Below are positions 16,332 through 25,229 of a stretch of DNA of 64,000 bases, in pieces; the stretch's first letter is position 1; each line of letters begins with the position of its first letter. Origin of the DNA: Paenibacillus phytorum (GTDB lineage Bacteria; Bacillota; Bacilli; Paenibacillales; NBRC-103111); NCBI RefSeq assembly GCF_013141715.1, contig NZ_WHOA01000089.1, forward strand, positions 62,001 to 126,000, read 5' to 3'. The notes beneath the pieces were generated by a model. It did no database searches. It worked only from the letters and a program-made list of their open reading frames with translations, and was not told the DNA's origin. The translations under genes were made by a program, and so were the position numbers.

Positions 16332-17081
16332 CTATTGTTTAATCTGAGGCATAGGCTGATTATTTTGCCATAAATACGGGTAGCTGCGTATAGGCACGAA
16401 ATACGATTTATTCACGAGAATCTCTCGCAAATCCTGATCGGACTTCAATGTGCCTTCTAACGAATTGCTTTGGATTAGCTGCATAATGTCCATCGCATAA
16501 TCAATCGCTACATCACCCGTTTGCTTGTTCACCAAATAGGATATGAAATTTTTGCGATTGTAAACGGACTTGATCTCGGGAGATTTCATGCCAAGCTTAT
16601 CAAAATCAACATAATTAAAAGCTTCATTAATAGCAATGCCCGGAGGCAGGTTACCATCATGCTTCACCTTATAATCATTGATCTTTTTCTGGACATCCTC
16701 CACACTTTGATAAGCAGATAAATCCATCAACTTAACCACTGGCTTTGTTTCCACATCGACCAGCACGTAGATAAAAATGCCGCCGCTTTCGAACGCGTTT
16801 GCCGGAACTGTACTCAACAGATTGGTTTTTTTTAATTTGCCAAAATCAATCACGTATTTCTCATAGAGGGGCGTTGTCATATCACTATTCTTGATCGGAA
16901 GAACGCCGTTCTTTTCGTGGTAGAGATCAATGGCCTGCTGAACAACAGTAATGAACTCAGCTGGGTTAATTTGATTCTCTTTACGCATTTCCTTCGGGTA
17001 AGCACAACCACTGAGCAGCAGGACTATACAAAGAGTGATACATACCCATCTACCATGTAAAAGGTTTCGAGCTATTTTCAC
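16332..17081 (-). CDS. yphF: YphF-like lipoprotein
   Basis: The 249-residue protein has a lipoprotein signal: positive start, hydrophobic stretch CITLCIVLLLSGC with lipobox LSGC (Cys about residue 26). The body contains NGVLPIKNSDM, VIDFGKL and FESGGIFIYVLVDVETKPVVKLMDL, a pattern I associate with YphF of B. subtilis, which also lies beside spoIVA. Function unknown. GTG start at 17081 after AGGATGA. The identification is synteny plus remembered similarity. Confidence 0.75.
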   Translation of the reverse strand: MKIARNLLHGRWVCITLCIVLLLSGCAYPKEMRKENQINPAEFITVVQQAIDLYHEKNGVLPIKNSDMTTPLYEKYVIDFGKLKKTNLLSTVPANAFESGGIFIYVLVDVETKPVVKLMDLSAYQSVEDVQKKINDYKVKHDGNLPPGIAINEAFNYVDFDKLGMKSPEIKSVYNRKNFISYLVNKQTGDVAIDYAMDIMQLIQSNSLEGTLKSDQDLREILVNKSYFVPIRSYPYLWQNNQPMPQIKQ

Positions 17082-17103
17082 GACACAATCATCCTATCTT
17101 TTT

Positions 17104-17451
17104 CTAAAATAAATCGTCTTCCTGTGCCTGCCTCGCAAGTTGAGCACGTATGGCGGCCTTAAGAGGATCTTCTGGCACCGTTACCTGTACAGAGCCAATC
17201 ACACGGGCCTGACAAGCAAGTCGATATCCCTCGTCAACCTGGGTGCCAAGCTTTAACCGTTCATTCACATTCATAGGTGCAAGACCACTAGGATCACTAA
17301 CCTTCACCTTACACATAAGGCAAGCCGCCTTGCCATCGCAACGGGTACGTATGTGAACTTTAGCTTTTCGCCCTGCATCTAGCAAGGTCGTTCCTGGTCG
17401 AACACTTATTTTTTTGTCATCGGGCCAAAAATGCACTTCTGATCCATTCAT
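17104..17451 (-). CDS. [2Fe-2S] ferredoxin-type protein
   Basis: A 115-residue protein with the plant/adrenodoxin-type [2Fe-2S] cysteine pattern: C38, C44, C47 (CDGKAACLMC) and C80 (YRLACQ). It is an electron carrier; partner unknown. The C-terminus adds about 20 charged residues. Start ATG 17451 fits the AAGG site better than the GTG at 17460. It belongs to a yphE-ferredoxin-nucleotidyltransferase-ferredoxin-yphF run not found in B. subtilis. Confidence 0.85.
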   Translation of the reverse strand: MNGSEVHFWPDDKKISVRPGTTLLDAGRKAKVHIRTRCDGKAACLMCKVKVSDPSGLAPMNVNERLKLGTQVDEGYRLACQARVIGSVQVTVPEDPLKAAIRAQLARQAQEDDLF

Positions 17452-17481
17452 CGCGTCCACCTTCTGATAGGCAATCTCCTG

Positions 17482-18069
17482 CTATTTGCTTGAATCTATC
17501 AACCGCTCCAGTTTCCGCTCAAACTCGCTTCCCCATCGATTTCTTTGCATTAAATCGCTTAACGCCTGCATATGCAGCTCTGGAAAAGCTTTCATGGTTT
17601 TCGCAATAGCCTCATAGCGATCAGGACGATTGCGAAGCAAATTAAAGAGGAGTTCATGGGCTAACGGCATCATTTTAACTTCCTGTTCGTTGATCGTGAC
17701 CGAATGGCTATGATTTTCCCAAAGAAACGAAGCTTCCACCTGGTACAAAGAATGCAGGGCATTAACCCTGAAATCACCAACGACTTCCACGGCATTTCCA
17801 TCGATAAGATAATGACTTAGGATTGAAGCATAGATGGGGGTTTCACTATATATCGGTGCATCCACCGAATAATCTACTAAGGAAGTATGTACAGCAGTTA
17901 CATCGTTGTCATCTACATAGATGTCCAGATCTCTTGGACTTCTTCCAATATCTACGTTTTGTAAAAGCAGTCCGCAGCTTCCACCGATGAGCCATCGTAC
18001 GTCTGGAACTTGCATTAATTGTGTATGGATGGTTGTAATCGTTGGTAGTAACGGCTCCAGCAGGACCAA
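17482..18069 (-). CDS. nucleotidyltransferase-fold protein
   Basis: The 195-residue protein contains LIGGSCGLLLQ followed by RSPRDLDIYVDD: the GG...DxD arrangement of nucleotidyltransferase-fold enzymes (G-S-C-G loop, then two Asp metal ligands). The later part is helix-rich (PLAHELLFNLLRNRPDRYEAIAKTM), like AbiEii-type or minimal nucleotidyltransferases. Substrate unknown. I start at TTG 18069, ten bases after AAAGG, because the GTG at 18078 overlaps the site. It is flanked by two ferredoxin genes. Confidence 0.7.
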   Translation of the reverse strand: MVLLEPLLPTITTIHTQLMQVPDVRWLIGGSCGLLLQNVDIGRSPRDLDIYVDDNDVTAVHTSLVDYSVDAPIYSETPIYASILSHYLIDGNAVEVVGDFRVNALHSLYQVEASFLWENHSHSVTINEQEVKMMPLAHELLFNLLRNRPDRYEAIAKTMKAFPELHMQALSDLMQRNRWGSEFERKLERLIDSSK

Positions 18070-18096
18070 GATGCCCACACCTTTCAGGCAGAAATT

Positions 18097-18390
18097 TTAG
18101 AAATAAGGCTTATGTGTAGCGGAAATATTTCCGGATTGCTTCACTACACACTGGCAAGCTAACCGATAGCCCTGCTCGATCTCCTCAGGCTCCAAACGGC
18201 TCTCTTCTTCATCCGAAGGCAATGACAGCAGTTCCCGGCCTGATGCAACATAACAACGACATCTGGCGCAAGTACCTCGTGTACACGAAAATCCCCAATC
18301 CAAATCTTCTTTGAGCGCGTGGTCCAGAATCGTTAATCCGGTAACCGGCTCTATCGTTTTCTGCGTTTTGCGTGTTTTTAATTCTAACAT
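18097..18390 (-). CDS. [2Fe-2S] ferredoxin
   Basis: A 97-residue plant-type ferredoxin with C36, C41, C44 (CTRGTCARC) and C79 (YRLACQ); an extra Cys at 46. Start ATG follows GGAGG by 10 bases. This C-x4-C-x2-C spacing is the plant type, whereas the neighbour at 17104 has C-x5-C, so the two are different subfamilies, not a recent duplication. Confidence 0.9.
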   Translation of the reverse strand: MLELKTRKTQKTIEPVTGLTILDHALKEDLDWGFSCTRGTCARCRCYVASGRELLSLPSDEEESRLEPEEIEQGYRLACQCVVKQSGNISATHKPYF

Positions 18391-18411
18391 CGATATCTCG
18401 CCTCCAGGTTG

Positions 18412-18591
18412 CTAAAACAAAGATAGCAGCATGTAAAGTAAAATCGGAATAAAGAGGAAAAAAGCAATAACTGATAACACAACACGAAGAACTCCTGTGG
18501 TTCGAGTCCTTGCGTAAGAAATTAATAATGACGCGACTACCATGAGTCCGATCGCCACGAATGATGCCCACATTTTGTCTAAACTTGACAT
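18412..18591 (-). CDS. yphE: YphE-like small membrane protein (DUF2768)
   Basis: A 59-residue ORF: MSSLDKMWASFVAIGLMVVA then SLLISYARTRTTGVLRV and a second hydrophobic stretch to the stop. Two membrane spans joined by a short Arg/Thr loop. The beginning and size match the DUF2768/YphE family, whose gene lies between yphF and gpsA in B. subtilis. Function unknown. The ribosome site (GGAGTTAAGATT) is modest. Confidence 0.75.
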   Translation of the reverse strand: MSSLDKMWASFVAIGLMVVASLLISYARTRTTGVLRVVLSVIAFFLFIPILLYMLLSLF

Positions 18592-18653
18592 AATCTTAAC
18601 TCCTTATGTATGAAACATTCAAATTGATCACCAGTAAGTATAGCATAGGATGA

Positions 18654-18698
18654 GAAAAAAAGCATAAAGGGGAACGATGTCCCCTTCATGCTTTTTAT
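18654..18698 (-). terminator. terminator overlapping the end of spoVIF
   Basis: Sense AAAAGCATGAAGGGGA, CATCG loop, TTCCCCTTTATGCTTTT, T run. The stem begins at the spoVIF stop codon. Confidence 0.88.
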
Positions 18699-18976
18699 TT
18701 CTTACCCATCATCATGTTCATTAATTGCTGCATATTGTTGGAATCCAGTTTACTGCTTTTGACCGCTTGAACGATATCATTGATGGTTTCTTCGGATACC
18801 TTCACGTTCACTAAACCAGAAACTTGTTTGATTAGTTGGCGAAGTTGAACTTCACTTTGCAGGGTAGAAGGTTTCACACCGCTGGCCAGTTTCTCAATAT
18901 CTTTAGCTGTTACGGATTTACCCGTTTTCTTTTTCACCACATTTAATACGTCTTTCGAAATATCCTTATTCGACAA
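18695..18976 (-). CDS. spoVIF: stage VI sporulation protein F-like
   Basis: The 93-residue charged, helical protein (KDVLNVVKKKTGKSVTAKDI, LRQLIKQVSGLVNVKVSEE, C-terminal LMNMMMGKK) fits the SpoVIF family, which in B. subtilis (YjcC) promotes coat assembly and GerR-dependent expression. TTG start at 18976, eight bases after GGAGG. In B. subtilis the gene is elsewhere; here it sits by gpsA and near spoIVA. Confidence 0.8.
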   Translation of the reverse strand: MSNKDISKDVLNVVKKKTGKSVTAKDIEKLASGVKPSTLQSEVQLRQLIKQVSGLVNVKVSEETINDIVQAVKSSKLDSNNMQQLMNMMMGKK

Positions 18977-19053
18977 ATGTGCCGCCTCCCTATACCTTTG
19001 GATGACTGGATCTTCTAAGGTATAATATGAATGCGGATAGGATGTGGTGTAGG

Positions 19054-20097
19054 CTACTTCAATACATTTGTTACTGAGCCGCTGGCAACCTCTTCAATCT
19101 CATGGGTTCTGACGCGCCCCATCAGATCTTGTGCAGCTAGCTGAGGCGACTTCCCATCGAAGAGTACGTTGTATAACTCGTCTGTAATCGGCATGGTAAC
19201 GTCAAATCTCCGGGACAACTCATAGGCAGCTTTCGTAGTCTTCACGCCTTCTACGACCATCCCCATCTCTTCAAGAACCTCGCCCAGGGGGATACCATTT
19301 GCTAATTTATTGCCAGCACGCCAATTCCTACTATGCTGACTCGTACAAGTCACGATCAGATCGCCAATCCCTGCTAAGCCGGAAAATGTAAGCGGATTAG
19401 CTCCCATTGCCGTGCCTAGACGAGCAATCTCGGCCAAACCTCTCGTCATTAGAGCAGCCTTTGCATTATCACCAAAGCCTAGACCATCTGTCAGACCTGC
19501 ACCTAGCGCAATAATATTCTTAAGCGCCCCTCCAACCTCAACACCGGCAACATCCGGATTCGTATAGACGCGGAAGTAAGAATTAATCAGTAAATCCTGT
19601 GCGGCTTCAGCCGCTTCCAGGTCCTGGGCAGCGACTACGACAGTCGTCGGACATTTACGAATAACTTCCTCGGCATGACTTGGCCCGGAAAGTACGACGA
19701 GGCGCTTGGGATCTATTTCTGGAAGCTCATCAGTAAGAACCTCTGTCATACGCTTTAGTGTTCCCGTTTCAAAGCCTTTGGTCGCATGAACCACTAAAGT
19801 ATCCTTCTTCAAAAAAGGGCGCATACGTGACGCTACTTCGCGCATGCCAGATGAAGGTACGACCATAATGATCGCATCTGCATCCTCTACAGCTTCCTGC
19901 AGCGAGTTTGTCGCTACGATTAACGGTGATAGCTCCACATCTTGAAGAAAGCGGCTGTTCCGATGCTTCTCATTTATTTCTTTAACCTGATCTTCATTCC
20001 GAGACCATAAAAGCACTTGTTTCCCATTATCCGCCAGTACCGAGGCAAGTGCCGTCCCCCAACTTCCAGCGACTAGGACCGATACTTTGTTTGACAA
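19054..20097 (-). CDS. gpsA: glycerol-3-phosphate dehydrogenase [NAD(P)+]
   Basis: GpsA reduces dihydroxyacetone phosphate to sn-glycerol 3-phosphate for phospholipids. The 347 residues contain VLVAGSWGTALASVLADNG (dinucleotide loop), VVHATKGFE, LSGPSHAEEV and GVEVGGALKNIIALGAGLTDGLG (listed in parts: VGGALKNIIALGAG, TDGLGFG) with catalytic Lys in GALKN. The usual GxGxxG reads AGSWGTA, with Ser in place of the middle Gly. Start TTG 20097 after AGGAGGGG. It precedes plsY's product in the pathway, and plsY lies upstream in the same run. Confidence 0.96.
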   Translation of the reverse strand: MSNKVSVLVAGSWGTALASVLADNGKQVLLWSRNEDQVKEINEKHRNSRFLQDVELSPLIVATNSLQEAVEDADAIIMVVPSSGMREVASRMRPFLKKDTLVVHATKGFETGTLKRMTEVLTDELPEIDPKRLVVLSGPSHAEEVIRKCPTTVVVAAQDLEAAEAAQDLLINSYFRVYTNPDVAGVEVGGALKNIIALGAGLTDGLGFGDNAKAALMTRGLAEIARLGTAMGANPLTFSGLAGIGDLIVTCTSQHSRNWRAGNKLANGIPLGEVLEEMGMVVEGVKTTKAAYELSRRFDVTMPITDELYNVLFDGKSPQLAAQDLMGRVRTHEIEEVASGSVTNVLK

Positions 20098-20110
20098 GGT
20101 TACCCCTCCT

Positions 20111-20217
20111 AAGAGTTTTGCTTTAGCAAAACTGGCTTCGTAAGCTTTACTGAGTTTTCATAGAAAACTTGCTTCGTACGAATTGCTGAGTTTTCGTAGA
20201 AAAATTGCATCGTGAGA
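20111..20217 (-). repeat. hairpin-repeat array upstream of gpsA
   Basis: Three units in the plsY-gpsA gap. The one nearest gpsA reads AGCTTACGAAGCC, then AGTTTTGCTAAAGCAAAACT, then CTTAGGAGG. The others have degenerate stems (AAGTTTTCTATGAAAACTC). Confidence 0.75.
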
Positions 20218-20221
20218 TTAG

Positions 20222-20824
20222 CTAAGCCCTTTTCTGACCCAGCTTGTTCTCTTTACCTTGAATAAGCTTCACAATATTCGTGCGATGACGCATAAAGGCA
20301 AATGCACACAGCAAAATGCTAATCCACAAAATTGGCAAAGGTCGGTCCATCCCCCAAATTAGAAAAGGTAAAAGTGCAGTTAGAATAAGGGAACCGAGCG
20401 ATACGAATCTAGTGACCGCAATGATGACGATAGCTGTTAACCCAGCAATTAACGTTGGAATGAAGCAAAGCGTGGCCATAACACCGATGGTGGTTGCGAT
20501 ACCTTTACCACCTCGGAAGCCGAAGTAAACAGGCCAATTATGCCCGACGATGGCTGCGAGCCCACATAATACACGAATCCAGATGTCATCGGGTCCGGGA
20601 GCTGCCCATGTTCCAATCCACACAGCAGCAACTCCCTTCAAGGCATCAAGCAAGAGAACTAAGATGGCAGGTCCTTTACCCAGAACACGGAGCGTATTTG
20701 TCGCTCCCGCATTGCCACTCCCGTGTTTGCGGATATCAATGCCTTTGAACCATTTTCCGAATAAATAACTAAAGCTTATGGAGCCTAATAAATAACCCGC
20801 TACAATTGTTATTATCGAAAGCAA
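20222..20824 (-). CDS. plsY: glycerol-3-phosphate acyltransferase PlsY
   Basis: PlsY moves an acyl group from acyl-phosphate to glycerol 3-phosphate, the first step of phosphatidate synthesis in Gram-positives. The 200-residue protein has five hydrophobic segments and the signatures GSISFSYLFGKW, KHGSGNAGATNTLRVLG and GHNWPVYFGFRGGKGIATT (in parts). TTG start at 20824 after GGAG. It adjoins gpsA, which makes its substrate. Confidence 0.97.
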   Translation of the reverse strand: MLSIITIVAGYLLGSISFSYLFGKWFKGIDIRKHGSGNAGATNTLRVLGKGPAILVLLLDALKGVAAVWIGTWAAPGPDDIWIRVLCGLAAIVGHNWPVYFGFRGGKGIATTIGVMATLCFIPTLIAGLTAIVIIAVTRFVSLGSLILTALLPFLIWGMDRPLPILWISILLCAFAFMRHRTNIVKLIQGKENKLGQKRA

Positions 20825-20837
20825 TGCACAACATCTC

Positions 20838-22163
20838 CTATTCTTTGTCCGATGATTTCCTACGGCTTAAGATACGAATCGGGGTTCCTTCAAATCCGAA
20901 GGCAGCACGAATCTTGTTATCCAAGTACCGTTCATATGAAAAGTGCATGAGCTCAGGCTCATTCACGAAGAGCACAAAGACAGGAGGCTTAACTGCTACT
21001 TGTGTCACATAGTTAATACGTAGGCGTTTACCTTTATCCGTAGGAGGCGGATTGTAGGCTACAGCATCCGAAACAACATCATTGAGAAGATGTGTTTGTA
21101 CACGAAGAGCATGATTCTCAGCAACTTGAACAATGACAGGCAACAGCTTGTGCAAGCGCTGCGTCGTTTTGGCTGAAACAAACACAATTGGAGCATAGCT
21201 TAGGAACAAGAAATGATCTCGTATGGTTTGTGTAAAATGCTGCATCGTTTTATCATCTTTATCGACGATATCCCATTTATTTACGACAATCACTATCGCT
21301 TTTCCTGCTTCATGCGCATAACCGGCAATATGCTTGTCCTGATCGATAATGCCCTCTTGACCGTCGATAACGACGAGCACAACATCAGCACGTTCAATCG
21401 CTTTCATCGCACGCATGACGCTATATTTTTCCGTGTTCTCGTAGACTTTACCTCGCTTACGCATTCCCGCCGTATCAATAATAACAAACTTTTGGCCATC
21501 CCGTTCAAATGGGGTATCGATCGCATCGCGTGTCGTTCCTGCCACGTCACTTACGATGACCCTTTCTTCTCCAAGAATGGCATTCGTCATTGAAGATTTC
21601 CCGACATTCGGGCGACCGATCAACGCAAATTTCACAACTTCCTCGCCGTATTCATCATCTTTTTTGTCAGGGAAAAGTGTACAAACGGCTTCAAGCAAAT
21701 CTCCGATTCCGATACCGTGAGAGCCTGAGATTCCGATTGGATCACCGAACCCAAGAGAGTAAAATTCATAAATATCATCTTGACGCGCAAGGTTATCTAC
21801 TTTGTTAACAGCAAGTACGATCGGCTTTTTGGAACGGAATAACAATTGGGCAACTTCTTCATCCGAAGGTGTTACGCCAGCTTTGGCATCCACCATAAAA
21901 ACAATGACATCTGCCTCTTCAATAGCAAGCTCCGCTTGAATACGAACAGATTTGAGGATCGCATCCTCCCCATCAATTTCAATACCGCCTGTATCAATGA
22001 CACTGAATGACGTATTGAGCCATTCTCCTACGCCATATAATCGATCACGTGTAACCCCAGGTTTATCTTCCACAATCGCAAGACGATCGCCTACGATCCG
22101 ATTGAAAATGGTGGACTTGCCGACATTTGGTCGGCCAACAATTGCAAGTACAGGTCTAGCCAC
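20838..22163 (-). CDS. der: ribosome-assembly GTPase Der
   Basis: Der (EngA) has two tandem GTPase domains and a KH-like C-terminal domain and matures the 50S subunit. Both P-loops are GRPNVGKS (near residues 10 and 182); G3 motifs DTGGIE and [10 protein letters not shown]4 motifs NKVD and NKWD. Length 441 is normal. GTG start. It neighbours plsY and gpsA as in B. subtilis. Confidence 0.98.
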   Translation of the reverse strand: MARPVLAIVGRPNVGKSTIFNRIVGDRLAIVEDKPGVTRDRLYGVGEWLNTSFSVIDTGGIEIDGEDAILKSVRIQAELAIEEADVIVFMVDAKAGVTPSDEEVAQLLFRSKKPIVLAVNKVDNLARQDDIYEFYSLGFGDPIGISGSHGIGIGDLLEAVCTLFPDKKDDEYGEEVVKFALIGRPNVGKSSMTNAILGEERVIVSDVAGTTRDAIDTPFERDGQKFVIIDTAGMRKRGKVYENTEKYSVMRAMKAIERADVVLVVIDGQEGIIDQDKHIAGYAHEAGKAIVIVVNKWDIVDKDDKTMQHFTQTIRDHFLFLSYAPIVFVSAKTTQRLHKLLPVIVQVAENHALRVQTHLLNDVVSDAVAYNPPPTDKGKRLRINYVTQVAVKPPVFVLFVNEPELMHFSYERYLDNKIRAAFGFEGTPIRILSRRKSSDKE

Positions 22164-22225
22164 TACTCATTCACTCCTTCGAATTCCATGATCAGCCATG
22201 GAAAAATACGCAACTTACATCATAA

Positions 22226-22270
22226 CAAAAAAGACACGACTTGGCTAATCTCATTTGAGACACCGCAAGT
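22226..22270 (-). terminator. possible terminator before der
   Basis: Sense ACTTG, CGGTG, TCTC-AAAT-GAGA, TTAGC, CAAGT, then CGTGTCTTTTTT. The stem is interrupted, so strength is doubtful. Confidence 0.4.
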
Positions 22271-22294
22271 TATCATGCGGGCACACCAGCTATT

Positions 22295-22474
22295 TCAGGT
22301 ATGCTTGACCAAAATCATCGTGCCATTTTTCAAATCGTGAGCATTAGCATCCAATATCTTTTCTAGAGAGAAAGAGACCTTTTGAAGCTCATCTTCCTTA
22401 TCCACAACGAAGATTGGAGCACCTCCGCCTATTCGTTCCTTCGTCAAGGTTACAATAGCAAGGATTTGCGACAT
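22295..22474 (-). CDS. capping-complex subunit for YIEGIA-like small protein
   Basis: A 59-residue ORF (MSQILAIVTLTKERIGGGAP, then IFVVDKEDELQKV, ending NGTMILVKHT). The shape, with IVTxxKxxxGGGAPIF at the start and HDLxNGTxxxVKH at the end, matches the small protein usually found next to YIEGIA-family genes and named after that neighbour. It starts 7 bases after the yphB (YIEGIA) stop and is probably co-translated. GGAGG lies 11 bases before ATG. The biochemical role is not known to me. Confidence 0.75.
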   Translation of the reverse strand: MSQILAIVTLTKERIGGGAPIFVVDKEDELQKVSFSLEKILDANAHDLKNGTMILVKHT

Positions 22475-22480
22475 CCTGAT

Positions 22481-23386
22481 TTAGGCCTCCTTCTTTTTGT
22501 TTACACCCGCTTCAGACGGCATACGAACTGCACTTTCCAACACGGGCACCCGATGAAGAGCAATATTCGTTTTCTCTACATCTTTCTCCTGCAGGAGGAG
22601 CAGAACGGCTAATGTGCCAGTATTCAAATCGAGCTTAGCCATCGGACGCAATGAAGGCTCTCCTTCATCTCGATAAGCACCAAACAGGGTTGAAATATCA
22701 TGAAGAATAGCTTGTCTTTGGCCTAAATGAGCTAACGTTACGCGGGCATTGCGATTTTTGGGTTTAATTAAGAATCCTAGCCCGTGTTCAAGTATTTTGT
22801 CACGGGTGTCTGTGAGCCCAACGTTCATGATATAAACCGAGCCGACGAACAGATCCGGTCCATCCATCCGAATATCGGCAGGTTCAATGTCTGCAATTTT
22901 CGCTAGATTGTTACCTGATTTAAAGTAGTTAGCAATCCAAATGGACACAATCCCGGCAACGATCCCCCAATACCAAGCAAACAAAATACTGAATAATGAA
23001 GCAAGAAATGCTGAGAAAATAACAAGATAATTTCTTCCCTCAAACACCATTGCTATCCCTTCAATATATGCCGCTCCTCTTGGAACTAACTCTAATTCAT
23101 CGACCTTGGATAGACTTTGTCTTTCCATATTGCGCACATCACGAAACTGTTGGGCAGCAAGCGACAAGAAAGTAACCGCCGTATAATTCTTGTCCAGCAA
23201 AGCAGGGACAGCCACGGCTCCTAGTGCTGCTGCGATGACACCAAGGGAGATATGTATAATCTTACCATGAGGATAGGTTGGATATTGCCTGTAGTCCGTT
23301 CTTAGCATATTCAGACGTGCCAGAATGCCAAAAACAACCCCCACGACAATACCTATCGTATAACGGTGCGAATAGAACCAATCCAT
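22481..23386 (-). CDS. yphB: YIEGIA-family membrane protein (YphB/SeaA-like)
   Basis: The 301-residue protein contains the name-giving YIEGIAMVFEGRNYLVIF near residue 108. N-terminal membrane segments (TIGIVVGVVFGILARLNM and two more) precede a soluble C-terminal half with GPDLFVGSVYIMNVGL. The family includes B. subtilis YphB/SeaA, linked to spore envelope assembly, and lies beside yphA and der there as well. Start ATG overlaps the yphA stop (TAATG). Confidence 0.8.
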   Translation of the reverse strand: MDWFYSHRYTIGIVVGVVFGILARLNMLRTDYRQYPTYPHGKIIHISLGVIAAALGAVAVPALLDKNYTAVTFLSLAAQQFRDVRNMERQSLSKVDELELVPRGAAYIEGIAMVFEGRNYLVIFSAFLASLFSILFAWYWGIVAGIVSIWIANYFKSGNNLAKIADIEPADIRMDGPDLFVGSVYIMNVGLTDTRDKILEHGLGFLIKPKNRNARVTLAHLGQRQAILHDISTLFGAYRDEGEPSLRPMAKLDLNTGTLAVLLLLQEKDVEKTNIALHRVPVLESAVRMPSEAGVNKKKEA

Positions 23387-24012
23387 TACTTCTTCCAGCC
23401 TCCTCTTCGGTCCATCCAGCTGCGAATGATACTTCGACAGCCATTATAAGCGGATTGAAGGATGATGGTCATCGTTCTTGCCGCAAAAACAGATAGCCAC
23501 CATTGGTCTTGAAAAGTCGCCTTACCGACATAATGATAGCCATCTACTGGATGAATTCCCGCCTGATACATATCTCCTAGTAAGTAGCCAATCGATAGTG
23601 CTGCGATCTGCTCCCATGCGCTGCGCTGTAAAACGAGAGCTACAACGGCAAGCAATAAGGCCGTATCCCATTCCGAGTTACGAACGATAAGTATGGGGTC
23701 CATCTCAAGCAGCTGCTGCAACAAGAAATGAAGGGAACCTAATAATAGGCCGATGGAAAGTAAATGAAGCTTATGTATGAATCCTTTTGTCTTATAGAGA
23801 ATACCCAGACTGATGAGCAGAACACAGACATAAACGAGCCCCACTTGAACATGCTGGATTGTTACGGTAAATCTTGAAAAAACAATCCATGAGACAAAAA
23901 AAAGAAGCATGCCCTTGTGCGATATACTTCTGATGTACAGTTCTTTCCATCCGCTGGCGAATAAGATCAACGTGATACAAAGGAGAATTAGAGACAAATA
24001 ACCGGAGTTCAT
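23386..24012 (-). CDS. yphA: YphA-like polytopic membrane protein
   Basis: A 208-residue protein with about six hydrophobic segments and few polar stretches. No catalytic motif. Size, hydrophobicity and position between fni and yphB fit B. subtilis YphA, of unknown function. ATG follows GGGTGG. Its upstream region (24040-24120) folds into an unusual branched RNA. Confidence 0.7.
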   Translation of the reverse strand: MNSGYLSLILLCITLILFASGWKELYIRSISHKGMLLFFVSWIVFSRFTVTIQHVQVGLVYVCVLLISLGILYKTKGFIHKLHLLSIGLLLGSLHFLLQQLLEMDPILIVRNSEWDTALLLAVVALVLQRSAWEQIAALSIGYLLGDMYQAGIHPVDGYHYVGKATFQDQWWLSVFAARTMTIILQSAYNGCRSIIRSWMDRRGGWKK

Positions 24013-24039
24013 AATTGGACCACCCTACCATGCATAGGC

Positions 24040-24120
24040 GATCAGGTGACACACGCCACCGACCTGCCTGCGGATCTTCAGGCTTCCACTCCAACTTGAC
24101 GAGGGAAGCACCGCCTGATC
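24040..24120 (-). ncRNA. multibranched structured RNA candidate in the yphA leader
   Basis: Sense strand: closing stem GATCAGG (24114-24120) with CCTGATC (24040-24046). Inside are an arm GCTTCCCTC...GAGTGGAAGC, an arm GCCTG-AAGATCCG-CAGGC and a third arm GGTG...CACC that competes with the closing stem. Together they occupy nearly every base of the 129-base fni-yphA gap. I do not recognise a known riboswitch. Confidence 0.45.
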
Positions 24121-24141
24121 TTTAGTATGGCAATATTTCAA

Positions 24142-25200
24142 TTATTTACTCCGACTGGCTCTTTCTGCATATGAAGTTAAGTTAATTCCTCTAGCCCGGC
24201 ACCATTCTGCCGTTTCGCCCATAATGACAACTGGACAATTTCCCAATGCCTGAATCGTATTAGCGCCTAGCGCTGTCATAATAAGAATAAGTCCTTGATG
24301 AAGTTCATCAGCAAAATGGTGGAGTGCATCGACTCCCTCGCTGCGCAAAACCCTCAAGAATGCGCCAGCCATGCCGACCGCTGAAGCACCAAGGGTTAGC
24401 GCTTTAGCCGCTTCCAAAGCGTTCGTAATACCGCCAGAGGCAATAACTCCGCCTCGGGGATAAACCGAGAGTGCCTCTAACAAAGCAATGCTCGTTGGAG
24501 TGCCCCAATCGTTCAACCACTCCAAAGCCGCTGGACGTCTGGCATTCTCAATGGCAGCGAAATTCGTGCCACCCGAACCGCCGACATCCAAAAAGCGGAC
24601 GCCGATGTTCTGCAATTGTTTGGCGTTATCCTTTAGGATACCAAAGCCAACTTCCTTCACGATGACAGGTACCTGTACATGCCGAACAATAGCTTCAATG
24701 CGGCTGAGCATGCCCACAAAGCTGCGATCCCCTTCCGGCATAATGAGCTCCTGCATGACATTCAAATGAATTTGAAGCGCATTCGCTTCAATCATATCGA
24801 CGGCACGGACCGCTTGCTCGGTGGTCGCCTCGCTGCCCAAATTCGCGAACACGATCCCTTTGGGATTTTCGCGGCGAACAACTTGATAACTCGAAGCAAC
24901 CTCACTGTTTTTAATTGCTGACATCTGGGAACCAACGGCCATAGCCATGCCCTTTTCCCTTGCCAAGATGGCCAAATCGCGATTAATACTTTCCGTCTCC
25001 TGAGCGCCGCCCGTCATTGCATTAATCAAAATCGGCGAACTCATAATGAGATCGCCGATTTCTGTAGTTAATGCTATATGATCCGTCGAAGTCTCAGGTA
25101 GACAGTTATGCACAAGCTTGATATCCGACAGCCCTTGCTGCCGTGATTGGCCAAGCTCCAGCGCGTAATGGACATGCTCCATTTTGCGTGAAATGCGCAT
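24142..25200 (-). CDS. fni: isopentenyl-diphosphate delta-isomerase, type 2
   Basis: Fni (IDI-2) interconverts isopentenyl and dimethylallyl diphosphate with reduced FMN. The 352-residue TIM barrel has RKMEHVHYAL, INAMTGGA, HLNVMQELIMPEGDR, VIVKEVGFG and DVGGSGGTNFAAIE, all family motifs. ATG follows GGGGGAG. Its products feed the hepS/hepT prenyl chain. Position beside the S1-type gene matches B. subtilis. Confidence 0.97.
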   Translation of the reverse strand: MRISRKMEHVHYALELGQSRQQGLSDIKLVHNCLPETSTDHIALTTEIGDLIMSSPILINAMTGGAQETESINRDLAILAREKGMAMAVGSQMSAIKNSEVASSYQVVRRENPKGIVFANLGSEATTEQAVRAVDMIEANALQIHLNVMQELIMPEGDRSFVGMLSRIEAIVRHVQVPVIVKEVGFGILKDNAKQLQNIGVRFLDVGGSGGTNFAAIENARRPAALEWLNDWGTPTSIALLEALSVYPRGGVIASGGITNALEAAKALTLGASAVGMAGAFLRVLRSEGVDALHHFADELHQGLILIMTALGANTIQALGNCPVVIMGETAEWCRARGINLTSYAERASRSK

Positions 25201-25229
25201 CCTTATGCTCCCCCTAAGCGTCGTATCAT

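Noticed and set aside
23792..24094. A 100-codon minus-strand frame overlapping the fni-yphA gap
   Set aside because: It overlaps yphA in another frame, has no ribosome site and no recognisable domain; the gap itself looks like structured RNA.
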